Shown here in pieces: positions 1 through 8,381 of a stretch of 11,386 bases of DNA. The notes under the pieces were generated by a model. That model saw nothing but the letters and a program-made list of their open reading frames with translations. It was not told the origin of the DNA and made no database searches. The stretch's first letter is position 1, and the number at the start of each line of letters is the position of its first letter. The DNA is from Gonapodya prolifera JEL478. Taxonomy: Eukaryota; Monoblepharomycota; Monoblepharidomycetes; Monoblepharidales; Gonapodyaceae. The translations under genes were made by a program, and so were the position numbers. The stretch is from assembly GCA_001574975.1 (NCBI GenBank), contig KQ965738.1, positions 1 to 11,386 on the forward strand, written 5' to 3'.

Positions 1-777
1 AAATACCTTCCACTATTGGAGTTTGCCCACAACAATACCCCAAATGAAACAACAGGTTACTCTCCCTTCTTTGCAACAACCTTACATCACCCAATAGCAC
101 ACCCTATGCAGCAATTACCCCTCCAGTCACTGCCAGCTGATGCAGAGGCAAGAGTAAAGGAGATGAAGGAGGTTACTTCAAGAATTCGGGAGCATATCAA
201 AGCAGCACAGGTAATTTGGAAAAAGCAAGAAGATCCTCACAGGAGACCAGTGAATTTTATAGTGGGAGACATGGTTTGGCTTAAGACAAGGAACTTGGCA
301 ACAACAAGGCCTAGTAAAAAACTTGACTACAAGAAAGTTGGACCATTTGTGATTACAGAACAAATCAATCCAGTGGCATTTAAATCACAACTTCCTGCAT
401 CAATGTCAAGAATCCATCGAGTGTTTCATGCTTCTTTATTATCACCTCACTATCCAAATAAAATTCCTGGCAGACAGATACCTCCACCTCCCCCAGTAGA
501 AGTTTCAGAAGAAGGCATTGCTGAATGGGAAGTGGAACAGATTTTAGATGTGAAGCATTGAGGTCGTGGATGGGTATGGCTAGTACACTGGAAAGGCTAT
601 GGGGTTGATCAACAAACATGGGAGCCATGGCAAAACCTACAAAAGGCACGGGATGCTGTGTTGCAGTTTCACAAGGATCATCCACAGAAAGGACAACCTA
701 TATATATCTGGAAAAACTGGATGATACAAAAACCAAGGAAGGGGAGAGAAATGGAAGGGAGCACACTGTCACCATAG
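1..777 (+). pseudogene. Gypsy (Ty3) pol 3' end: integrase tail plus chromodomain
   Basis: This is the C-terminal end of a Ty3/Gypsy polyprotein, open at the left edge in frame 1. It begins in the familiar stretch KYLPLLEFAHNN followed by TGYSPFF, which lies just after the catalytic core of Gypsy integrases. The GPY/F-type module follows (GDMVWLKT, then KKVGPFVI) and then RIHRVFHASLL. A chromodomain comes next: WEVEQILD, a stop, then WLVHWKGY and TWEPWQNL. Chromodomains of this class (chromoviruses) are known to guide integration towards marked chromatin. The frame is broken once, by TGA at 559-561 inside the chromodomain where CGA would fit. It then stays open to TAG at 775-777, just inside the LTR. 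Protease, reverse transcriptase and RNase H would lie left of the window. Identification is secure; the element is defective unless the stop is an assembly error. Confidence 0.93.
735..761 (+). other. Polypurine tract of the Gypsy element
   Basis: The stretch at 735-761 is purine only (A/G) and lies five bases before the LTR start at 767. That is the expected place for the primer of plus-strand DNA synthesis in a Gypsy element. The call rests on composition and position. Confidence 0.7.
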
Positions 778-1005
778 CTTCAAGTGACATCCATTGACAT
801 GGTATATATAGTGTGAGGGGTTAGGTGCTGCGCCACTACTGTGGTCACGAGATTAGATGTGTGCACCTGCAGGACGTGCCCTAAGTTTGGTGTCACGATC
901 CTCCAGGTGAGTTCCATGTATAAACCAACTCATCATGTACTTCTAATGATATAAACACAATCCTGCAGATTACAGGCTTGTGCAGCTCACCTAGGTTGTG
1001 TAGCA
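767..1005 (+). repeat. 3' LTR of the Gypsy element
   Basis: The 239-bp unit starts with TGTCAC and ends with GTAGCA, the standard TG...CA termini. It follows the polypurine tract and the end of pol, so it is the 3' LTR of the plus-strand Gypsy element. The boundaries are fixed independently by the second copy at 5878-6117 in the opposite orientation, which starts and ends at the same bases. The last 45 or so bases of the two copies are identical, while the middle has drifted. The five bases after it are ATATG, so the missing 5' LTR should be preceded by ATATG. The insertion splits the minus-strand gene that ends at 1006. Confidence 0.88.
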
Positions 1006-3042
1006 ATATGATATGCACAGGCACAAATTTGTTGTCACTTACAACACTGTCAATCCCCTGAGAGTTCATCTGCAAAACAATCAATGAAGCACTGCATTCC
1101 TTATCTGCCTCCACTTGCTTGTCTCCACAAAAGGTTAAGACATTGGAGGAGAAGGTGTTCTTGTCTGCCTGCCAAACAACTGGATCCATGAAGGGAACAT
1201 GGAGCTGAGGCTTAATGGCTTCATTGAGTTCCTGGGAACAATATGCAATGCAGGGTTAGCATTGAGTAGTTGCAGTGGTCTTGGTTTTGCTGGCTCCAGA
1301 CGTGATTTGACTGGTGGTGAGAAGCCTTCTTGGGCGGAAAGATTGTCACTTTCAGCCAGTAGGTTTGGAAAGTATCTCTTTGCCTATATTAAAAAAATTA
1401 GACAAACCTTAGCCAAATGACACATCTACGTCTTACCTTTTGATTTTCCAGGTCTAACTCAACCCAAGCACACTTCAGCTGCCATCTCAAGAAAGGTTTG
1501 TCTCAGGTGCATTCATCAAACATCCCTTACAGAATCAGTCAATGAAGAATCAAAGTCCAAAAATTCATCATGGAACGTTACCTTTGTACATCTGCATGAG
1601 CGCCTCATCAATCTTGGCAGTGGTCCATCCATCAGTGAGTTGCTTGGATTTGATCTCCTTGAGCCAAGGGGCATACGTGGACAACCACTTTAGCACTAGC
1701 TCCTCAACCTGCTTGTTGGTCAATTGTGGCTCTGACTGCACAATGGACTTGTAAAAAACAGACTGGAAAATATATGAGTACTGACAATTGATTAAGATTA
1801 AAGAGACCTACTGCAACATCAGGGCAATCCCTGGCAAGTGTTAGGGCCTTGCTGTCAGCATATAATGTTTGAATGGTTAGGAAAGGCCTTTTCCAGTTGT
1901 CCCTTGAGTCTCGTTTCAGTAGATTGACGAGCTACAAATAAAATATAGGCAGCAAGTTAGATAATATCACAAGCAGGATATGTAAATACTCACTCCAGGA
2001 ACACTGGGAGCAACCTGCACCATAGGTATCCATTTACCTATCTGAGTGCTGGATTCCGCCCCAGGAAGGAATGATAAAACGTCCTCGTGAGTCCACTTTA
2101 ACCTAATGGCGCTCGCAGCATTGATTGCGTCTTGTACTGCTTGGAAGGTATCAAAAGGCGTCATTGGGACGTCTGTAGCTCATGTTTACAAAATGGAACT
2201 GCACAAATGCGTTGTTGAGACTCACTTCTCATGCCTATGTAGTTCAAATTCCTCCTGATGAGTCACTGCTCAAGTTCTGGGGTGTCATGCTGAGGGAGAA
2301 AGTGGTCTATCAATTTTGCATGAATAAATATATGAGGCACTCACCTTTAGAATCCAAGCCAGGACTTCCATTTCCAATATATCCAGTCCATTGAATCCTT
2401 TAAAGCCTTCATTGCTCAGCTCAAAAAGTGTGCAAATTCTGTGGTGACCATTGACTATGGCATAGAGACCATTGCCCAGGTTGCAAAGGAGGAGTGCCAA
2501 TGTTTCCATGAACCCGGTGGACTGAATTGATAATCTGCAAACAACTTAGATTTTCCCTCAAAATGCATTAAAAAACTCACTTAATTTCATTTACACCTTC
2601 ATGGTAGAGCTTGCAAATGTCTTTGTATGACTTGCATTGATGTCTCAGAGCTTCACCCTCCTGGGCAAATCCTCTGTTATCCATTTCCTGAGTTTGTCTG
2701 AAACATTGAGAGTCAGCTCTTGCTGAGGAGGTAGATTGAGTGACAATGGCTTTGGAGCCTTAGATGGCCAGGTATGGGTTGTTGGTGGCTGCCTGGTTGT
2801 GCATTTGTTTGCTCTCCAATTGGGAATGGCAGCACTCACTTTCATGGCTTTTCCTTTTGGTCCCATGATGGAAATGCAATGTACAATTGATGGCCTGTGG
2901 TTTGAATCTTGATGGCTAGGCAATCTGTTGTACCTTTGGCAACGTCCTCAGATTCCTCAGTTTGGGACCACAAGAGCAAGGGTGACAAAGGGGTACATCC
3001 CAGTGCAACTCTGTCATACAATAATTTTACCACAAAATACCC
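1006..3042 (-). pseudogene. Multi-exon gene with ParB/sulfiredoxin-like domain, interrupted by Gypsy
   Basis: Reading from high to low coordinates, exons join cleanly across short introns at 2535-2580, 2290-2344, 2173-2225, 1932-1993, 1763-1811, 1526-1581 and 1384-1436. Donors are GTGAGT, GTAGGT, GTAACG or GTAAGA and acceptors end in CAG or TAG. The exon at 2345-2534, with the end of the previous exon, reads like a ParB/Srx core: NEIKLSIQSTGF, LYAIVNGHHRICTLFEL. Compare the family pattern of a partition-box helix, then a strand leading to GxHR. The following exons give AINAASAIRLKW, FLTIQTLYADSKAL and KQLTDGWTTAKIDEAL, which I do not recognise. Frame changes occur near 2920 and 2680, the second beside an AAA run. 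In-frame TGA codons sit at 2263-2265 and 1503-1505. The exon structure between 1232 and 1383 is unresolved. The 3' part is cut off at the Gypsy LTR (1005). The start is uncertain; an acceptor-like site near 3043 hints at an upstream exon. Coding status is well supported, function only weakly. Confidence 0.7.
2345..2630 (-). other. ParB/Srx-like domain segment within the minus-strand gene
   Basis: This segment spans the splice at 2535-2580. It holds the part of the protein that looks like the ParB N-terminal/sulfiredoxin superfamily: a helix ending in SIQSTGF, a hydrophobic strand, then IVNGHHRICTLFEL. In that superfamily the Gly-x-His-Arg-type motif binds a nucleotide (CTP in ParB, ATP in sulfiredoxin). 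Whether the fungal protein does so cannot be told. The match is by eye to the motif pattern, not by profile. Confidence 0.45.
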
Positions 3043-3106
3043 TGCCCTAGTTGGAAAAAAAACGTAGTATCAGAGAAAATCTGACAAGATTGGACTCTAC
3101 ATGATT

Positions 3107-3934
3107 ACCAACTACGATTTTGCTATGAAATTGGTGTCACTGAGGTACCTTGCAAAAAGATACTTTGAGTGATAGAAAATCATTTTATGGAGGTACCTCA
3201 CCAACCACAATTTTGTTACAAAATCGTGGTTGGCAAGCAACATGCTCCCCAACAACAATTTCACTGTGAAATTGTGGTTGGCAAGGTACCATGAGAAAAG
3301 AATCTTTATTGGACAGAAAATATGCATATGTGACTAGCATGGGTTAGGCAATTCTGGTGCAAAATTGTGGTTGCCGTGCAACCACCCAAAAAGACACTTT
3401 GAATAACATATAAGATGTTTATGTGACTCTTTTGCAAACCATGATTTCACAGCGAAATTGTGGTTGGTGAGGTACCTCCATTAAATGCTTTTCTATTACT
3501 CAATGTATCTTTCTGTTGAGTATCAAGGAGCTGAGAACTGGAGGTAGACAGTGCGTACAAGAAAGTGACATTATAGTTGCAATGGTTAGAACAAGCACAA
3601 AAAGTTATGGGGACAAGGTTCTGACTCATATTGGATGACAAATCATGATTAGTAAGCAGAACTCAGCTAGTTTGCTATAAATAGCCAGTGTTTTCTCATG
3701 TATGAAGTGATGAGACAAGAATTCCACTAAGTCCCACAACCCTAGGGTCTTAACATTTTGCAAGGTACCTCAGTGACTACGATTTCGCAGTGAAATCATG
3801 ATTGGTATTGTACCACGCAGAAAGACACTTGCAATGATACATGAGATGTGTTATGTGACTATCCTGGTGACCACAATTTTGGTGCAAAATCATGGTTAGC
3901 AAACAACATGCTTGCCCAACCATGATTTTGAACC
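3107..3934. repeat. Cluster of imperfect hairpin repeats
   Basis: About eight copies of a 31-33 bp imperfect palindrome occur here. The consensus is close to CCAACCACAATTT, a 6-7 base loop region, then AAATTGTGGTTGG. Clear copies lie at 3107-3137, 3201-3233, 3249-3281, 3344-3375, 3437-3467, 3774-3806 and 3868-3900, with a half copy at 3915-3934. Several are flanked by GGTACC, and two by a longer shared spacer related to AAAGACACTTTGAATGATAC and ending in TGTGACT (3386-3427 and 3815-3860). The copy at 3201-3233 has arms of about 15 bases with one mismatch. The array fills most of the gap between two divergent genes. Its role is unknown: a decayed satellite, a family of small foldback elements, or internal repeats of a larger transposon. 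Confidence 0.8.
3482..3765. other. Non-repetitive stretch inside the hairpin array; TATA-like box
   Basis: Hairpin copies are absent here. I see no coding frame that joins to anything. A TATAAATA sequence at 3676-3683 could be a plus-strand promoter element for the gene beginning near 4191, but it lies some 500 bases upstream and AT-rich DNA gives such matches by chance. Confidence 0.3.
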
Positions 3935-4190
3935 AAAAGCATATCAGCTGTGTTACTTGTACAAGTTACATTTCATATAATTGTGGATGATTTCTTTATC
4001 TCCTGGAGGTGAAATTATGGTATTCAATTCATTTGAATATTTTATTTGGTTAGTGTAGTCATTTATTAACTGACCACAGTCGTGCCACTTTGCCATTGAT
4101 TGAAACATGGAGTCAGAGGATAGTTCAAATGATTGTGTGTTTTGATTGTCAAATTTACCATAGAGATTGACACTTTATTACAATCTTGTG

Positions 4191-5877
4191 ATGGCAGATT
4201 GCAGAAGTATTCAGCCAGCAACACAATCTGCTCCTGAACCTGGAATGCTGTTCAGTCGACATGAGATAAATCTCATTCTCATATATCTAACAAAACATGC
4301 TGAAGTGGGACAGTATCTTGTGGACAAAACATTCCCCAGGCAGCTGTGGGGACCCAAGAACCGCGAAGCAAGGAAGAACTTCAAGAAGATGGTATGGTAC
4401 ACATTCCACCCATTTTGGCATTTCTTTCATGTATTTTCAGGTGAACTTGAAGTATCTTTTCTACCAAGGCAGGCTTCATTATAGTCATGGAACTAACCAA
4501 CATAAACTCATATTGAACTCCATTGACAAGGTGAGTGAGACTATTTCATGCATATTTTCACAATACTTACCCTTGCAAAACAGTTCATTGAACTCTATCA
4601 TCATACACATGAATCTTCTGCAAGTGGAACCCATCCTGGTCTTGCTTGAACTTGGGAAAAGGCCACCTGCAACTATTATCTTGGTGGCTTGTTGCCATGC
4701 TTTGAATTGCTCAACAATGTGGCATATGTGCAACATCCCATGCTTTGCCAAATCCTGTACCTTTGACACCAATAATTGTGTCCAGACCTTGGGAGCTTTT
4801 GGTCTATGGCTACTCTCCACTTGCACGATTTCAGCTTCTGAATGCAATCAACCATTGCTCAAAATTCATTGTTGGAGGGCTTTTTGAGACAAAAGAATCT
4901 CATAATGTTGAAACCTTTTTGCTAAGATACTTTGCAGAACATGGACTAGTGGAAAGGTGGGACCAATTAACGTTGGCTAGATTTCTCACATTTGAATCTA
5001 AGCAGGAACATGTCATCTTTTCAGAACTCAGAGTGACAATGGTGGAGAGTTCATTGCACACAGTCTTAATGACATGCATAACAAACTTGGGGTTGACGTC
5101 TTGCATGGATGGCCATATTGTCCACAAAGCCAGGGTGTAATTGAGCACCCTCATGGTACTCTTAAGCAGAAATGGTGGGCTGGCATTTGCCAGGATGGTA
5201 TTGATGTCTCCACCATAACTCTCAAGGAAGCAAATTGACAGCGTCAACAAGTAATCAAAACTTACAACCACAAGCAGCACACTACTACAAAAGACAAGCC
5301 TTATGTTGTTTCTAAAGGTCACACTGACAGTGTGTTCTTCCTTCCTGCTTCAGCAAAGGAACAATATCAAGGCAATAGGGTTCTTAGTCCTGCAGAGTAT
5401 GCTGGACTCCTAGCTGAAGTTGTTTCCAATACTAAACTGGCTGCAGCACAAATGGTTGCAAGGTGAGTTTGCAGTGGCTTCCTTGAAGTGTGAATCTAAC
5501 CAATGGTTCAGATCATTATCAAAGATGAAGTCTAGGCCCACTGAATACCCTCTTGGGGCTACTGTTCTTGTTAGTAAGGACATTAACCAAAAAAAATTCA
5601 AGAAGGGACAACTCCTCAGTGCTATTTGGATTTACATGGCTTCAATTGTCAAGTCTTCCCCATCAAAGTATATATTCAAAATTCACTGGATCTCGCCAGG
5701 GCCACTTGTTAAGGATGCACCTGGTGAAATTGCATTGCAATGGTACCATCAAAGGTACTTGAAGCTTGCACCTAAAGGGATGTCTACTGGAGACATTGTA
5801 AGTGGCCACAAGCAAATAAAAGGAGTTGATGATACAAGCAAGTCGGAGGTATTTGGTGCTCTGGAAAGGGTGGCCAC
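4191..5877 (+). pseudogene. Integrase-chromodomain-Ulp1 fusion gene, 5' part (integrase and start of chromodomain)
   Basis: First part of one gene that continues at 6123 beyond an inserted LTR. Exons are 4191-4391, 4441-4530, 4584-4956, 5025-5462 and 5512-5877; the introns are 49-68 bp with GT..AG ends, and phases agree across them. The order of modules is: a short N-terminus; a zinc-binding integrase domain (HHTHES, then a WEKAT..NYY stretch with Cys); the DDE core with QSDNGGEF and PYCPQSQGVIEH, giving 35 residues between Asp and Glu; a basic helical stretch; an SH3/tudor-like region (EYPLGATVLVSKD, YIFKIHWISPGP); and the start of a chromodomain (YLVLWKGW). Related cut-and-paste elements are the Ginger type, whose transposases resemble Gypsy integrase. 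Defects: TGA at 4647-4649 and 5236-5238, a frame change near 4746 beside an A-run, and another near 5844. The first catalytic Asp is not visible; the aligned spot in PWELLVYGYSPL shows Gly. The start at 4191 (MADCRS) is a choice; ATG at 4167 is in the same frame. Integrase identity is firm; assignment to Ginger is tentative. Confidence 0.88.
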
Positions 5878-6117
5878 TGCTACACAACCTAGGTGAGCTG
5901 CACAAGCCTGTAATCTGCAGGAACGTGTATATATGATCAGATGTACATAGCAAGACGTAANGTGCATAGAACTCACCTGCAGGAACGTGATGCCAAACTT
6001 AGGGCACGTCCTGCAGGTGTGCACATCTAAACCCGCGGCCACAGTAGTGGCACAGCAGCTAATACCCAACACTCATACTACACTATATACTCCACGTTAG
6101 TGGATGTCAGTGTGACA
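5878..6117 (-). mobile_element. Solo Gypsy LTR with 5-bp target duplication GCCAC
   Basis: Read on the minus strand, this 240-bp unit starts TGTCAC and ends GTAGCA, as the LTR at 767-1005 does, and shares long blocks with it, including an identical final stretch of about 45 bases. It is flanked on both sides by GCCAC (5873-5877 and 6118-6122), the 5-bp duplication expected of a Gypsy insertion. No internal retrotransposon sequence is attached, so this is a solo LTR left by recombination between the two LTRs of a full insert. It sits within the chromodomain-coding exon of the surrounding gene. Removing it with one GCCAC rejoins WKGW to TWEP in a single frame. One ambiguous base (n) lies at 5961. 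Confidence 0.95.
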
Positions 6118-6122
6118 GCCAC

Positions 6123-7467
6123 CCTCTGCTGCTACATGGGAGCCTATGTAAGAAAAATATAAAATCATATGATTTTTAGGAACACTGCTAATTCCTATTT
6201 CAGCTCCAATCTAGATTTTGATGTTTCTGAGATTCAATCAAAAGTTAGAGATCTATCAAATCTTAGTGGTCCCAACATGGATTCAATCTTATGCCTTGCT
6301 AACCATGAGCTTGGTCTTGAAGATGCGGAAACAGATATGCTCTTGGATGAAGATGATTCAGACCTTCCAATTGATGTTATTAAGCCAACAAGTGGCAGAG
6401 CAAAATCATTCATCAAAGTTGATGAGAGTTCTAATCAAGGCACTAAAAGTGGAAATTCCATACAATATATTGAGCCTTGCAAAGTTACAAACTTTTATCA
6501 TCTAAAATCATCTGGTCTGCCTACAGACATTTTGATACCAATGGGATCTGCAAGGAGAAGATATCAGAGTGTTCCAATGCCTGATTCTAACCCTCTCAAG
6601 TCTGTGGGAGAGATTGACTTCTCTTTACTTCTACTATTCTCAACAATTTACTTCCTGATTCCTTGAGTTGCAATGAACATATGGGTGGCTATAACCGTGG
6701 AATTCCAATTGAAGGTTCCCCTGGATATAACAAGGAATTGCAGTGCCTTCAAGATGGAAATTTCCTCACTGATGAAGTTATTGATAAGTTTGCAAATTGC
6801 TTGATCTACAACAGTGCCCTCCCTGTGGGATTACCACCTGTTGGATATGTCTTATCACACTACACTGACAAAAAATATTGGCAATCAGATGGTGGCACTC
6901 TTAAAAATGTTTACAAGGAGAACTCTGCCCAGAAGAATTTTATGAGGAGTGCTACATGGTTTATCATGCCCATTAACATCAGTGAGACACATTGGTACTT
7001 GGTTCTTTGCCATAAGGCGCATGATACCTTTGTTGTGTTGGATTCCACCAAAACACTTTGGGCATGACATCAGAAAGATGTTTTGAGATGTAAACGTTTT
7101 TTAAATGAGGCTGTTGGCCTCCACATTGGTGAGGAGGTACTTGTCTCTAAGGTGAGTGCTCTCCACATTTTCCTAATTCTTTGTAATAACACTTTGAGAT
7201 TAGAGTTGGTACTCTCAACCAGATGGTTACAACTGTAGATTCTTCACATGCATGGGTATTCTTTTTGCTTTGAGGAACCTTGCAATCCTTGAAAGAATGT
7301 TCCAGGGGCAGGATGTACTTCTATCAAGACCCTCTAATTATGAACTGAAACAGTATCTTTAATTTTATTGCAGAGAGCTTTTTGCTTTCACAGCAATGCT
7401 TGGCACTCAGAATAGGTTGAGACCAGATATTGGGGGTGGTCCTGATGATGTATTGATTATGATATAA
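6123..7467 (+). pseudogene. Integrase-chromodomain-Ulp1 fusion gene, 3' part (chromodomain end and Ulp1/C48 protease)
   Basis: Continuation of the gene that starts at 4191. The piece at 6123-6147 finishes the chromodomain (PSAATWEP), and the intron 6148-6203 (GTAAGA..TTTCAG) joins in phase to an acidic linker (LLDEDDSDLPIDV). A frame change near 6620-6640 leads into a Ulp1-type cysteine protease: FLTDEVIDKFANCLI (substrate-face helix), FIMPINISETHWYLV with the catalytic His codon at 6990-6992, VVLDSTK with Asp at 7041-7043, then, after the intron 7152-7203, QPDGYNCRFF with Gln at 7216-7218 and Cys at 7234-7236. Gln lies six residues before Cys, as in C48 peptidases. The residue after Cys is Arg where Gly is usual. 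C48 enzymes cut SUMO-like conjugates or viral/transposon proteins. In-frame stops lie at 7065-7067 (TGA) and 7360-7362 (TAA); the natural end is TAA at 7465-7467. Protease identity is firm; its partner is unknown. Confidence 0.87.
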
Positions 7468-8381
7468 TTCTACAAGCCATACAAAAAGAATAAGGACACT
7501 CTGCTCCAATGATATTACTACTATATCAACCCTGTTGTACACAGTACAGCAGTTATAAATAATGTGGATCCCATATATCAAGAAAGTGCAAATGCATTTA
7601 CTGATCTACCAATTTTTGTATCCCTCAAGCTGGGTAATTCAGAATCTCAAGTACCATTTTGAAAGGTGGGGGTGTGTCTGCAGGAGGTGGGGGTGCATAA
7701 GAATCATAACATATATAGTACCTGGGTTTCCCCAGCGCCCCTGCATTGTGTGGGTCCACATCACACAACAGCAGATGGTCACAACTCCATCCAGTGATTG
7801 TTGCAATCAACTTGGACGTTAGCCCCGTTTTCATAGGCAGGGTGACTGGGCAGCAGTTCCTCCATCAAGGTTTCCACATGGGGCACACCCGCAGGGTGTA
7901 CTTCTGCTTTTGGGTGCAAGGTGGGGTATGCAACACTTAAAACTTTGATGCTTCGCACAAAAACGTGGTGTAGCAACAGGAACAATAGAGCATGTATTAA
8001 ACTATGCTTGGAATGAGGAATATGGATTGCTCTCCAGTGCAGGACCGGCAAACACACTGCAACCTTGTGCTCCATAACAGAGCCATTGCCTGCCTTACGC
8101 GCACAATGCCCTTTCTCACATGGACTTGAGTCAACTTACAGTGCATAGACCAAAAGGACTGTCAATCAACCCATTAGGTGTGGAGTTGCACCAATTCAAA
8201 TGGTGTTTCAGTCTAAAGTCTATTGTACCCTGCAAAACTAAACATTTTAAAAGAGTCACTATGAGTACTCTAAGTCAGTAGGGTGCTTGTGCTACCCCAC
8301 AATGTTGATGGCCCGTATTGCTGTGTATGTACATACAGTTGTTGCCCTGGCCACAACCACCCAATGCACCCAATGTCCTAC
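7468..8381. other. Intergenic stretch, no confident gene
   Basis: About 900 bases follow the fusion gene with no frame I can assign. An 11-bp G-rich direct repeat (AGGTGGGGGTG) occurs at 7664-7674 and 7685-7695. A minus-strand open stretch at 7779-8075 has no recognisable motif. It could be decayed sequence downstream of the gag-like gene, since that gene runs in the same direction, but no reverse transcriptase or integrase motif is visible. A GTGAGT on the minus strand at about 8380-8385 could be a donor extending the gag-like gene into this region. Confidence 0.4.

Noticed and set aside
380-685. Minus-strand open frame opposite the Gypsy chromodomain
   Set aside because: It is antisense to a clear chromodomain and has no motif.
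893-1189. Minus-strand open frame taken as a complete small gene
   Set aside because: It crosses the LTR boundary at 1005; only the part above 1006 belongs to the split gene, and the tail is antisense LTR.
3112-3327. Minus-strand open frame with repeated LANHNF/LANHDF-like peptides
   Set aside because: The peptide repeats only translate the DNA hairpin units; the frame does not extend through the array.
3107-3934. CRISPR-like array
   Set aside because: Spacing is irregular, repeats are imperfect, part of the spacer is itself repeated, and the setting is fungal.
767-6117. A 5.3-kb DNA transposon with 240-bp terminal inverted repeats
   Set aside because: The two copies are LTRs: TG...CA ends, polypurine tract and pol before the left one, and a private GCCAC duplication around the right one.
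4191-7467. Maverick/Polinton element, because integrase and Ulp1-type protease occur together
   Set aside because: No DNA polymerase B, packaging ATPase or capsid gene is visible, and the two domains are in one spliced frame with a chromodomain.
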